DNA of 30,219 nucleotides from assembly GCA_031549885.1 (NCBI GenBank), contig JAVBPD010000129.1, forward strand, positions 1 to 30,219, written 5' to 3'. Position 1 is the stretch's first letter. Every line of letters begins with the position of its first letter. The notes under the pieces were generated by a model. It worked only from the letters and a program-made list of their open reading frames with translations. It did not search any database and had not been told where the DNA came from. Made by a program: the position numbers and the translations under genes. The stretch comes from WQUF01 sp031549885. GTDB lineage: Bacteria; Bacillota; Clostridia; Clostridiales; Clostridiaceae. Shown here one piece after another: positions 14,928 through 23,831 of the stretch.

Positions 14928-16598
14928 GTGATAAATATCCATTTTAAAAAACAAGCAATTGATGTATTTTGTATGGAGAATTTACTTTTAGGAGATATAA
15001 TAAAAGATCAGGGCATTTCTATGGAAATGCCTTGTAATTGCACGGGAGTTTGCAAAAAATGCACTGTTAAAATAACTAAAGTATCATCTGGGGAGGAAAG
15101 CGAAGCTCTTGCATGTGCTTATTATCTAAAGGAGGATATTATAGTTGAAACAAAAGATTTAAATACAGGATTAGCTTATAAAAATAATGAAAATAAAATG
15201 ACCATTTCATTAAAGCCTTCTTGCTTTAAAGGTAAGCTCCCTAAAATAAATAGATCATCAAATAAGCCTTATATTAATGAAATTAAAGAATATAAATATA
15301 ATTTAAATTTAATAAAGAAAATATCAAAATACGAAAAAAAGGGTGTAAATGATTCTCTTTATGGAATATTTTACAAAAACGAAATCCTTGATATTGTATG
15401 TGAAAATGAAGAATCAAAATTATTAGGAATTTCAATAGATTTAGGTACTACAGGAATTTCAATGTATTTATTAGATTTAGAAAATGGAGATATTTTAGGT
15501 GAAACTTCTTTTTTAAACCCACAATTTAAATATGGCAATGATGTCTTAACAAGGGTATCATTTTGTATGGAAAATAGAGATAATATTTATATCTTGCAGA
15601 AAGCAGTAATAGATAAAATAAATGAGAAAATTGAAGAGCTAACTAAAGGTAAATTTTCAAATTTAAATATATACAGGATTTTTGTAGCTGGAAATACAAT
15701 AATGCAACATATTTTTGCAGGTGTAAACCCTGAATGCCTATCAAAAAATCCATATCGCCCTATATTTGATGATTCTATAGATTTTTCAATTAAAGATCTT
15801 AAAATAAATGAAAATGCCATTATTACATTAATGCCATCTATATCAAGCTATGTAGGTGGAGATATTGTTGCAGGAATTTTTTCCACAAATTTTTATAAGA
15901 AAGATAAAAACATATTATATATAGATATTGGAACTAATGGTGAGATAATTTTAAAAATTAAAGGGCAATATTATGGGACATCAACAGCAGCAGGCCCTGC
16001 CCTTGAAGGTATGAATATAAGCTGTGGTCAAAGAGCAACATTGGGAGCCATAGAAAAAGCATATTTTGATGATGAGGGAAGTATACAAATTAAAACTATT
16101 GGCGACAAGCCTCCTACAGGAATTTGCGGGAGTGGGCTTATTGACTTAACTTCTGCTTTACTTAAAAAGAAAATAATAAATAAAACAGGAAAATTAATGG
16201 ATGTAAAGGAGAAGAAGTATTTTATCAATGAAAATATATACTTATCTCAAAGTGATATAAGGCAAGTACAACTTGCTAAAGGAGCTATTTCAACAGGCAT
16301 TAAAATGTTATTAACGGAAGCAATGGCATCTTATAATGATTTAGATGAAATATATATTGCTGGTTCATTTGGATATCATTTAAATTTTAATAATTTAAAG
16401 GAGATTGGAATTATTGATAAATCCTATAACAAGGAAATTTACTTTGTAGGAAATTCATCGCTTGAAGGAGCTAGAATTGCCCTTTTAAATGAAGATGCTC
16501 TTTTAGAAATGAGAGAAATAAAAAGTTTAATAAAGCCAGTGGAGCTTTCCACCAGTGATGATTTTCAAGAATTTTTTGTAAAAGAATTAAGTTTTTAA
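14928..16598 (+). CDS. corrinoid reductive activator (2Fe-2S + ASKHA ATPase, RamA/RACo-like)
   Basis: This 556-aa protein should restore inactive Co(II) corrinoid to Co(I), using ATP and low-potential electrons. The N-terminus is a 2Fe-2S ferredoxin domain with C36-x5-C42-x2-C45 and C63. An ASKHA-fold ATPase follows: phosphate-1 loop GISIDLGTTGIS at about 167-178, GNTIMQHIFAGV, phosphate-2 loop IDIGTNGEI and AGSFGYHLN near the C-terminus. It is shorter than many RACo proteins (usually above 600 aa), mainly in the linker. Its presence shows the operon's corrinoid protein is meant to be catalytic. It begins with GTG at 14928 after AAAGGAG (14913-14919). Electron donors could be ferredoxins such as the one at 1.9-2.6 kb, but no link is shown. 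Confidence 0.9.
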   Translation: MINIHFKKQAIDVFCMENLLLGDIIKDQGISMEMPCNCTGVCKKCTVKITKVSSGEESEALACAYYLKEDIIVETKDLNTGLAYKNNENKMTISLKPSCFKGKLPKINRSSNKPYINEIKEYKYNLNLIKKISKYEKKGVNDSLYGIFYKNEILDIVCENEESKLLGISIDLGTTGISMYLLDLENGDILGETSFLNPQFKYGNDVLTRVSFCMENRDNIYILQKAVIDKINEKIEELTKGKFSNLNIYRIFVAGNTIMQHIFAGVNPECLSKNPYRPIFDDSIDFSIKDLKINENAIITLMPSISSYVGGDIVAGIFSTNFYKKDKNILYIDIGTNGEIILKIKGQYYGTSTAAGPALEGMNISCGQRATLGAIEKAYFDDEGSIQIKTIGDKPPTGICGSGLIDLTSALLKKKIINKTGKLMDVKEKKYFINENIYLSQSDIRQVQLAKGAISTGIKMLLTEAMASYNDLDEIYIAGSFGYHLNFNNLKEIGIIDKSYNKEIYFVGNSSLEGARIALLNEDALLEMREIKSLIKPVELSTSDDFQEFFVKELSF

Positions 16599-16608
16599 AG
16601 GTGATAAA

Positions 16609-17559
16609 ATGATAAAAATAGATATTGTTTCAGGTTTTTTAGGTGCAGGTAAAACTACATTTATTAAAAAACTTCTTAAAGAATATAACAAAGAAAATAT
16701 AGTTATAGTTGAAAATGAATTTGGGGAAATTGGCATAGATGGCGAAATCCTTCAAAGAGAAGGATATAAAATGATAGAAATATCCACAGGTTGTATATGT
16801 TGTCTTATGCAAGGTGATTTTATACTTGCCATGAAAAAAATCTTAGAAGATACAAGACCTGATAGAATAATCATTGAGCCAACAGGAATTAGCATTTTAA
16901 GCGATATTGTTAAAATTTTAAAGAAAGAATTTACAAATAATTCTATAATAAATTCCCTTATAACCATTGTGGACTGTGAAAATTATCTTGAGCAATGCGA
17001 TGTATTTGGTGAGTTTTTTGATGATCAAATAACTTATGCAACAAAGCTTATTTTTAGTAAAACTCAAAACATAGATGAAGAGACCTTAAATAAAATAATA
17101 AAATCAGTAAGACAAAAAAATAGCGATGCTAAAATAGTCGTAAAAAATTGGGGTGATTTAACTTTAGATGAGTTAAGCAGTTATATAAATGACCTTGATG
17201 TTTTGGATTATGCTAAAGAAATGATAGAGCCAAATCAAAGGTCTTGTAGGGATAATAAATTTTCAACCTATGCTAAAAAAATAAATGGAGTAATTTCAAA
17301 AAAATATCTTGAAGATTCTTTAAATAAATTAAGCAATGGAGAATATGGAGAAGTTTTAAGAGGAAAAGGATTTTTAAAATGTGAAGAGGGAAATTATGAA
17401 TTTAGCTATACAAATAAAGCATTTAGAATTTCCCATGTAGATTGGGATGTAAGTGGTAAAATATGCTTTATAGGAAAAAATTTAAATAGAGAAAACTTAG
17501 ACTTAATTTGGAAAAAGAAAACTATAGTAAAAGTAAATAAAATGAGGTGTATGAAATAA
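16609..17559 (+). CDS. CobW/G3E-family GTPase (metallochaperone)
   Basis: This 316-aa G3E P-loop GTPase has Walker A GFLGAGKTT (9-17), the ENEFGEIGIDG switch region (35-45), the family's metal-binding CxCC motif (C62-I-C64-C65) and the EPTG motif (90-93). The guanine-recognition motif is a variant (SKTQ). A C-terminal CobW domain is present, but there is no histidine-rich metal tail. Relatives insert zinc or other metals into target proteins, or act in cobalamin-related steps. The two intact zinc methyltransferases upstream make zinc loading the simplest role here; cobalt or corrinoid handling is the alternative. GTG-AAA-ATG style spacing and AAAGGTG precede the ATG. The 3' end overlaps the permease gene by 13 bp. 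Confidence 0.9.
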   Translation: MIKIDIVSGFLGAGKTTFIKKLLKEYNKENIVIVENEFGEIGIDGEILQREGYKMIEISTGCICCLMQGDFILAMKKILEDTRPDRIIIEPTGISILSDIVKILKKEFTNNSIINSLITIVDCENYLEQCDVFGEFFDDQITYATKLIFSKTQNIDEETLNKIIKSVRQKNSDAKIVVKNWGDLTLDELSSYINDLDVLDYAKEMIEPNQRSCRDNKFSTYAKKINGVISKKYLEDSLNKLSNGEYGEVLRGKGFLKCEEGNYEFSYTNKAFRISHVDWDVSGKICFIGKNLNRENLDLIWKKKTIVKVNKMRCMK

Positions 17560-18383
17560 TTTTAGATGTTTTTTTAGATAGCTTCAACGATGTATTAAAG
17601 ATGATCCCAATAATGTTTTTAGTAATACTGCTATCAGATATCATCGTAAATAAACTTAAAAAAGTTAAAACATACGATTCTGTTTATGGAATATTCACTG
17701 GAGCAGTTTTAGGTGTTATACCTCAATGTGGTGTACCAGTTTCATTTGCAGAACTTTTTAGCAAATCATTAATAGGGCTATCTATTTTAATAACAGTATT
17801 TTTATCAAGCTCTGATGAAGCAATTATTGTGGCATCAGGACATTATAATATTAATTTTATAATAAAATTAATACTTTCAAAGGTTATCATAGCTATTTTA
17901 TTTGGCTTAGCGTTATATTTTTTACTTAAAAAAGATACAAAAAAAAGTTTAATTAGATATGAAGTAGAAATTACTTGTGAGGAAAATTTTAATTTAAAGA
18001 GCATATTCTTAAAAAGCTTAAAGAGTACAATTAACATTTCTATTTATGTTCTTATTACTGTTTTTATAATTAACCTTGTTATAGAAAATGTAGGACTTGA
18101 AAATTTACATCAATTTCTTAAAGACTCAAATTTTTTTCAACCAGTGATTACTTCTTTTATAGGTCTTATTCCAAGCTGTGCCTCTTCAATATTTTTAATA
18201 GAGGCACATATGAATAAAATAATTAGCTATGGTGCGCTTATAAGTGGATTATGTGCAAATTCAGGTTATGGAATACTTATAATTTTTAAAACAAAGCCAT
18301 TAAAAGAGGCATTAAAAATAACGTCAATATTAATATTTATTAGCATTATATCAGGAGAAATAATTCAATTTTTATTTAAATAA
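17547..18383 (+). CDS. ArsP_2-like putative heavy-metal permease
   Basis: This 278-aa polytopic membrane protein has about eight hydrophobic segments. It matches what I recall of the ArsP_2 family (putative 10-TM heavy-metal exporters, sometimes annotated as manganese transporters). Each half has a matching motif: GVIPQCGVPVS (56-66), then SSDEA (88-92), in the first, and GLIPSCASS (206-214) in the second. This suggests an inverted-repeat fold with Cys62 and Cys211 at equivalent sites near the substrate path. The start is uncertain: GTG 17547 is the only standard start upstream of the first helix, but its ribosome site is poor. The gene overlaps the CobW gene by 13 bp, so synthesis of the two is coupled and they probably share a metal. 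Confidence 0.72.
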   Translation: MYEIILDVFLDSFNDVLKMIPIMFLVILLSDIIVNKLKKVKTYDSVYGIFTGAVLGVIPQCGVPVSFAELFSKSLIGLSILITVFLSSSDEAIIVASGHYNINFIIKLILSKVIIAILFGLALYFLLKKDTKKSLIRYEVEITCEENFNLKSIFLKSLKSTINISIYVLITVFIINLVIENVGLENLHQFLKDSNFFQPVITSFIGLIPSCASSIFLIEAHMNKIISYGALISGLCANSGYGILIIFKTKPLKEALKITSILIFISIISGEIIQFLFK

Positions 18384-18396
18384 TGGAGGATTAAAT

Positions 18397-19260
18397 ATGG
18401 AAGCATTTGCATGTGGTTCTGAAGATTTAGAAAAGGTGTCACAAGAAATTATAAAAAAAGAAAATATAATCTACCCAAATGTTCATTTTGAACTTGATCA
18501 AATGATAAAGCTTTCAAAAGCAGTTAAAATTCATAAATGCGATTCTTTTGTCCATATTCCATTTTGCTTAACTGTTGAGGCTGAACATCTAGGTGGAGCA
18601 ATTAATTTAGGCAATGACAGAGTTGGTCCAAGGGTTAAGGAGTGCATTTATAAAAATGTATCAGATCTTTTAAATATAGATTACGATATAGCTTTTACAT
18701 CAGGAAGAATAAAAACTGTCCTTGATGCAGTAAAAATTTTATCTTTAGAAAATGATGTAATTTTAAATGTAAATGGTATCTTTACTCTTTTATCATCTCT
18801 CATAGATATAAACATACTTTATAAGGCTATGAGAAAAGAAAAAGAAAATGTACTTTTAGTTTTTGAAAAAATTAAGGACTATATATTAAGATTTGTAGAT
18901 GAAGGGCTTAAAAATGGAGCAAAGGTCATATCTTATGCTGATCCTGTAGGAGATGTAAAAATAATGGGATTAAAAACTTTTTTAGATTTCTCAGCTCCAA
19001 TCACATATGATATTTTAAAGAATATAAGCTCTAAAATGGATGATGAAATATTATTTTTATGTGGCAGAATGACTAATGGATTAAATCAAGCAAAGTTAAT
19101 TGAAATTATTCCTTTTTCCATAGAAAATGTTAAAAACTATGGAGAAGCACTTTTAAAAATTTCAAAAGAAAATAATATAAATATATTTGGGAATTATTGC
19201 ATTAAAAGAACTCATTTTCCAGGGCAAAATGTAAAGGCTTGCGGTATTAAGTTATTATAA
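18397..19260 (+). CDS. UroD/MtaA-family protein lacking the zinc-ligand histidine, copy 3
   Basis: This 287-aa third UroD-fold protein is related most closely to copy 2: they share the CLTVEAE segment and the CGI motif near the C-terminus. It lacks about 50 N-terminal residues relative to copy 2. The zinc triad is altered: the HxC motif reads F220-L-C222 (EILFLCGRM), while the distal Cys282 (KACGIK) remains. Zinc binding as in MtaA is therefore unlikely without a substitute ligand. The reading frame is intact and AATGGAGG precedes the ATG, so it is not an obvious pseudogene. It may be a regulatory, scaffold or substrate-binding partner, or an enzyme with different chemistry. It is the last of the seven-gene run, 13 bp after the permease. 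Confidence 0.78.
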   Translation: MEAFACGSEDLEKVSQEIIKKENIIYPNVHFELDQMIKLSKAVKIHKCDSFVHIPFCLTVEAEHLGGAINLGNDRVGPRVKECIYKNVSDLLNIDYDIAFTSGRIKTVLDAVKILSLENDVILNVNGIFTLLSSLIDINILYKAMRKEKENVLLVFEKIKDYILRFVDEGLKNGAKVISYADPVGDVKIMGLKTFLDFSAPITYDILKNISSKMDDEILFLCGRMTNGLNQAKLIEIIPFSIENVKNYGEALLKISKENNINIFGNYCIKRTHFPGQNVKACGIKLL

Positions 19261-19363
19261 TTAAGCAAAAAAATATTTAAATTCTTCTCATTATGGCTTA
19301 AAATATATATACTTATAAAATCAAAGTTAAGCTTATGCTTTGGGAGGTATTAGCTATTTAAAA

Positions 19364-19744
19364 ATGGAAAATGAAATTTTAAACAAAATTTTAAATAAAT
19401 TAAATCAACTAGAAGAAAATCAAAATAACACCTTAGAAAAAATTAATCAATTAGAAGAAAATCAAGATGATATTAAAAAAGATACTAATAAAATATTTTT
19501 AATACTTGAGGACATGAGGAATACAGATATATTATTATCAGAAGGCATAATTAATTTAAATGATAAAATAGATAGAGATTTATTAGATATTAAAAATGAG
19601 TTTAAAAGCAGGGCAGAAATCATTGAAAAAGCAGTAAAAGAAAATAGTCAAAAAGTTAATGATTTAAACAATAATCTGCTTCTAGTTCAAGAAGTTACCG
19701 CACAAAACTATCTTGATATAACAAGAATAAAAAAAGTAATGTAG
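19364..19744 (+). CDS. uncharacterised coiled-coil protein
   Basis: This 126-aa protein is almost entirely charged helix with heptad periodicity. It contains two near-identical repeats (LNQLEENQNN and INQLEENQDD, about residues 12-36) and further heptads to the C-terminus. There is no membrane segment, signal or recognised domain, so it is probably an oligomerising cytoplasmic protein. The start is not certain: GGGAGG (19341-19346) is 17 bp before ATG 19364, rather far, and the in-frame TTG at 19340 overlaps the ribosome site. It lies 103 bp after the corrinoid operon and ends at a long hairpin. I see no clue to function. Confidence 0.6.
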   Translation: MENEILNKILNKLNQLEENQNNTLEKINQLEENQDDIKKDTNKIFLILEDMRNTDILLSEGIINLNDKIDRDLLDIKNEFKSRAEIIEKAVKENSQKVNDLNNNLLLVQEVTAQNYLDITRIKKVM

Positions 19745-19746
19745 TA

Positions 19747-19802
19747 TAAAATGAAGCGTGTAAGTTAATAATTTCATCTTTTAATTTATACGCTTCATTT
19801 TA
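19747..19802. terminator. long bidirectional hairpin terminator
   Basis: Positions 19747-19768 pair with 19781-19802, a stem of about 22 bp with a few G-T wobbles, core ATGAAGCG/CGCTTCAT, around a 12-nt loop. The base of the stem is A/T-rich on both strands, giving U-tracts each way. It separates the rightward coiled-coil gene from the convergent HyuA operon. Confidence 0.8.
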
Positions 19803-19814
19803 TCTATACTATTT

Positions 19815-21362
19815 TTACTTTAAATCCCCTGCTGCTTTTATCTTTAAGCGGCTTGTATTTCCAGGATAATAAGCAAGAGGAACATCTTCAATATCTATAA
19901 TTTTTACAGTTTCTAAAATAGCGCCTGCACCTATTGCCATTTTAGTTGCCTCTTTTTTCCCATTTTCAATGGCAATTTCTCTTTTAATTTCATCAAATGA
20001 TATAAGCTTCTCATATACACCACTTATCTTTGATATTGCTGAACCAATTGCATTTGCTACGCTGAAATTTTCAGGCTTAATGCTTGATTTTGCCCCCTGC
20101 AAAGAATCAGGTATTATAATAGAGCCGCCTCCTACTAGTATAACATCTAAATTTTCATTGCTAGTTTTCATCTTATCTAAGCTTTCTTCAACCATTTCTT
20201 TAATTTTAGCCATAGCTTTTTTTGCATACTCTTCATCTATATGAGACACTAAATTTTTATCGCCAATATCAGCCATTCCAAGCCTTACAGCAATATCTGT
20301 GGCAGTTAAAGTATTCCCGCCGAACACTAGAGCTTCCTCTGTAATTTTATAGCCAACGCTATCTGGGCCAACAGTTATATTATCGCTTAAGCCTCTAACG
20401 ATGCTTCCGCCTCCAAGGCCTATTGACAATATATCTGGCATTCTAAAATTAGTCCTAACTCCTCCAATTATAACAGCAATGCCGCTCTCCCTTGGAAAAG
20501 CGTTTTGAATTACTCCAAAATCAGTGGTAGTACCTCCTACATCTACTACTATGGCATTTTCAATTTTGCTAAGGTTAGAGGCTCCACGTATTGAATTTGT
20601 AGGACCACAGGCTATTGTCAAAATTGGATACTTTTTAGCAAAATCAATGGTCATTAAAGTTCCATCGTTTTGACTTAAATAAATATCTGCATCTAAAATC
20701 CCTTCGTCTTTTAAACTTTTAGAAAATCCATTGATAAAATTCTTAGTTACATCATATAAACATGCATTTAATATGCAGGCATTTTCTCTCTCAATAAAGC
20801 TTAAAGATCCAATTTCACTAGATTTTGATATTTGAATATTATTTCCAAGTATTTCACAAATTAAATCAGCACATTCATCCTCATGCTCATGACGAACTGG
20901 TGAAAACACGCAAGAAATTGCAACAGAGTCCACTTTTCCCTCTATGCTTTTTAAAAATTCTATTGTACTTAATTTATCAAAAGGCATTATTTCTCTTCCA
21001 TTAAACTCATACCCGCCTTTTACATGAGTAAAATAAGGAACATATTTTTTTAATTCTTTTGGCCAGTCAACCATTGGAATTATGCCATCCATTGCAGGTG
21101 AACCTATCCTTATAAGTGCAACTTTTGTAAGGCCTTTTCTCTCCACAATTGCATTGGTACAATGCGTCGTTCCAAGCATTGCTTGCTTAACTTCATTTGG
21201 ATGTATCTTTGCATTATCTAACACTTTATGCAAAACCTCAGCAATTCCTACATATACGTCTGTAGTTGTTGGTGTTTTTATGCTAGAAATCACATTTAAA
21301 TTTTCATCTATTAAAACTGCATCTGTGTTCGTTCCGCCTACATCTATACCAATTTTATACAT
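19815..21362 (-). CDS. hydantoinase/oxoprolinase family protein (HyuA-like)
   Basis: This 515-aa ASKHA-fold protein has the N-terminal phosphate loop GIDVGGTNTDAVLID (5-19), GTTHCTNAIVERKG (64-77) and the second phosphate loop VDVGGTTTDFG (273-283). HyuA proteins are the ATP-hydrolysing subunits that open hydantoin or 5-oxoproline rings, normally with a HyuB partner. It is shorter than classical HyuA (about 690 aa), and no hyuB is present, so the reaction is uncertain. The start is ATG 21362, preceded by GAGGTG; an in-frame GTG two codons upstream is possible. It overlaps the DUF917 gene by 8 bp and is the last gene of a three-gene leftward operon with an NCS1 permease. Confidence 0.87.
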   Translation of the reverse strand: MYKIGIDVGGTNTDAVLIDENLNVISSIKTPTTTDVYVGIAEVLHKVLDNAKIHPNEVKQAMLGTTHCTNAIVERKGLTKVALIRIGSPAMDGIIPMVDWPKELKKYVPYFTHVKGGYEFNGREIMPFDKLSTIEFLKSIEGKVDSVAISCVFSPVRHEHEDECADLICEILGNNIQISKSSEIGSLSFIERENACILNACLYDVTKNFINGFSKSLKDEGILDADIYLSQNDGTLMTIDFAKKYPILTIACGPTNSIRGASNLSKIENAIVVDVGGTTTDFGVIQNAFPRESGIAVIIGGVRTNFRMPDILSIGLGGGSIVRGLSDNITVGPDSVGYKITEEALVFGGNTLTATDIAVRLGMADIGDKNLVSHIDEEYAKKAMAKIKEMVEESLDKMKTSNENLDVILVGGGSIIIPDSLQGAKSSIKPENFSVANAIGSAISKISGVYEKLISFDEIKREIAIENGKKEATKMAIGAGAILETVKIIDIEDVPLAYYPGNTSRLKIKAAGDLK

Positions 21363-22455
21363 TTTCACACCTCTTTATCCTATCTTCAATAGAAATGTAT
21401 TCAACATCATAACCAAAATATTTTGGCCCAACAAGCTCAAGACCCTCTGTTGTCCTCCATAAATCATCACAAGGAAGCCCAACAACAAAAACTCTCTTTC
21501 CATATTTTAGCGCATCAGTTGTAACAGGGTAAAATGTTTCACAATCAACTAAGCAAATTAAATCTGGTGTAGATGCCACTATTTCATCATTTACATAAGC
21601 TACTAAATTTTCATTTTGAAATGACACTTTAGCTAAATTTCCTTTATATTCGCTTATCCCCTCTAAATAAACATTTCCAAAATTAAAAGCTCCCTTTACT
21701 TCTCTTTGAACATCTACAATTTTTCCTTTAAATAAACCATAGCCTTTTGTAGATTTTAAGAATTTTTCCTCACAGGTTTCATTTTCCTCAGTATCCTTTA
21801 TTGTCCTTATTGATTTTCCAAGCTCCTCAGAATATGTTAAAATATTTTTTATTCCATACTTCTTTAATATAGCCCCAGTAACTATATATAGAGAAACAGA
21901 TACAGATCCACCAGCGCTCATTGTAACAGCACGAGCAAGCTCTTCAGTCCATTTATTTGATATTGTTTTAAATATACAAGTATTGCCCTTCTCATCTGTA
22001 AGTGCCATAGGCGTTGCATTTACTCCACCTAATGTGAAAGTCACCATTTGAAGCTCAGGAAATGCTCTTCCCATTCCATCAGCATCAACAAGAGGCATAT
22101 TTAGCCTTGCACAAGCTGCAATTGGCATCATGCTATTTACTCCACCTGCTTCAATTGGCATAAAAGCCTTTATTTTTTTGCCATAAAATTGACTTATGGT
22201 CTCATATAAAACCTTATATTCATTTCCATTAATTGCTTTTTCACATAAAATCGTAGGTGCTCCCATCATTGCAATGGGAACTATTAAATCATCATCATCT
22301 AATTCCTCAGGATCAAGAAGTACTACAGGACCGCATTCTTCAATAGCAGCCATGGCAATTAACTTGCCAATATAAGGGTCTCCTCCTCCTCCTGATCCTA
22401 AAACTGCAGCACCAAGGGCAATGTCATTGATATTTTCAATATTAATCTTTCTCAT
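21355..22455 (-). CDS. DUF917 family protein (S-methyl-thiohydantoin desulfurase-like)
   Basis: This 366-aa member of the DUF917 family is recognised by the N-terminal glycine-rich motif AAVLGSGGGGDPYIGKLI (16-33) and the family's long mixed alpha/beta body. Part of the family has been linked to removal of sulfur from S-methyl-thiohydantoins, and DUF917 genes are very often beside hyuA, as here. The substrate in this organism is unknown; hydantoin-type or thiohydantoin compounds are the best guess. The gene overlaps the permease gene upstream by 14 bp and hyuA downstream by 8 bp, so the three products are made together. Confidence 0.82.
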   Translation of the reverse strand: MRKINIENINDIALGAAVLGSGGGGDPYIGKLIAMAAIEECGPVVLLDPEELDDDDLIVPIAMMGAPTILCEKAINGNEYKVLYETISQFYGKKIKAFMPIEAGGVNSMMPIAACARLNMPLVDADGMGRAFPELQMVTFTLGGVNATPMALTDEKGNTCIFKTISNKWTEELARAVTMSAGGSVSVSLYIVTGAILKKYGIKNILTYSEELGKSIRTIKDTEENETCEEKFLKSTKGYGLFKGKIVDVQREVKGAFNFGNVYLEGISEYKGNLAKVSFQNENLVAYVNDEIVASTPDLICLVDCETFYPVTTDALKYGKRVFVVGLPCDDLWRTTEGLELVGPKYFGYDVEYISIEDRIKRCENV

Positions 22456-23740
22456 AACTACCTACCTTAATTTTTCTTTCTTTTTTAAATATAGTTTTTT
22501 CAAATAATATAAAACATAACATTGATATGACAATTCCATTAATAGGGCCAATGAAGACAGGAAAAATAGAACCTGTAACATATGCACAAATTGCACCTAT
22601 TGCAAAGGCAATAATCCCACTAATATTAAAATCTCTATCAATTATTAAATTTTTCCTTTTACCTTTTCCTAGTATCCAATAACTTGCAATTACAACTCCT
22701 GCAACGGGAGGGATTAAAGCAGTTAAAATGCTTAAAAAATTTGTAAAATAATTCATGAATCCAAAAGCTGCAAGAAGCGTTCCAATAATTCCAGCTATAG
22801 CAGTCATTAGCCCTCTTCCCTTTTCTGATGCACCAAATAAATCTGATACAGCAATTCCTCCAGAATATGCATTTGTTACGTTAGTTGTCCATGTTGCTAA
22901 AATCAGTGCAATAAGTCCTATTACTGGAATGCCCAAATCAGATAAAACTTCGCTAATGTCATATTTACCTGTTGTCATAGACATTAGGGCTCCAAGCAAA
23001 ATTATTACAAGACCTGAAGGAAGTACTCCAAAAACTCCTGACTTTATTACATCTTTTCTATTTCTAGCATATCTTGAGTAATCACCTGATATAACCCCAC
23101 CTAAGGCAAAAGTTGCCACAACAAGGCTTATCCCGGAAACAAGCGATATAGGATTTGGAGGAGTGAATTTTTGTATAACATCTATTGCATTAAATTTTGC
23201 AAAAGTGGCATATGCGCTATAAGCTAAAATTCCTATGAGAAGAGGTACTGCTACAAAATTTAAATATTTCATGGAATTATATCCATATACTGCAGTGAGA
23301 AGCATAACCACACCCCACACAATAGATGATAACCACACTGGTATGTTTACTCCTGAAATAGCATTTATCATAGAAGAAAAAGAATTGCCACATACACTTG
23401 CTTGAATGCCAAACCACCCTATACATGCAACTGCAAGTAGTATTGATATTATATATTTGGATCCTTTTTTCCCTAAAGCTCCTTGGGCTAAAATAACTGT
23501 GGGAAGTCCAGTATCACAAGCTTCCATTCCCATAAAACACATATAAAAAACAACAATTCCATATCCTATTACTGTGGATAAAACAACATTTGACAATGTA
23601 AGTCCTGAACTTAAAAGCCCTCCAATCATTAAACAAGGAATGCACACCATTGCCCCAGTCCATATCATAGCTAAACTAAACCAAGACTGTCTCTCACTTT
23701 CTTTAATCTTAAACCTTTTAATTTCTTCACTATTCACCAT
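22442..23740 (-). CDS. NCS1/cytosine permease-family transporter
   Basis: This 432-aa inner-membrane protein has about twelve hydrophobic helices and the typical opening of cytosine/purine permeases (ERQSWFSLAMIWTGAMVCIP). The NCS1 family takes up nucleobases, hydantoins and related N-heterocycles by cation symport. The start is ATG 23740 after AAGGAAGTG; an in-frame ATG at 23794 would add an 18-residue hydrophobic extension with no ribosome site. It is the first gene of the permease-DUF917-hyuA operon, so it probably imports the compound those enzymes use. A PucR-type regulator gene lies directly upstream on the same strand, and an 18-bp palindrome lies about 90 bp upstream. Confidence 0.87.
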   Translation of the reverse strand: MVNSEEIKRFKIKESERQSWFSLAMIWTGAMVCIPCLMIGGLLSSGLTLSNVVLSTVIGYGIVVFYMCFMGMEACDTGLPTVILAQGALGKKGSKYIISILLAVACIGWFGIQASVCGNSFSSMINAISGVNIPVWLSSIVWGVVMLLTAVYGYNSMKYLNFVAVPLLIGILAYSAYATFAKFNAIDVIQKFTPPNPISLVSGISLVVATFALGGVISGDYSRYARNRKDVIKSGVFGVLPSGLVIILLGALMSMTTGKYDISEVLSDLGIPVIGLIALILATWTTNVTNAYSGGIAVSDLFGASEKGRGLMTAIAGIIGTLLAAFGFMNYFTNFLSILTALIPPVAGVVIASYWILGKGKRKNLIIDRDFNISGIIAFAIGAICAYVTGSIFPVFIGPINGIVISMLCFILFEKTIFKKERKIKVGSYEKD

Positions 23741-23831
23741 TTTCACTTCCTTTAAAAAAATTATTTTTAATAGTATATAAAAATAATTTTTCATTGTATA
23801 TAACTAAAACGGCAAAATTAAGCAGACATAC

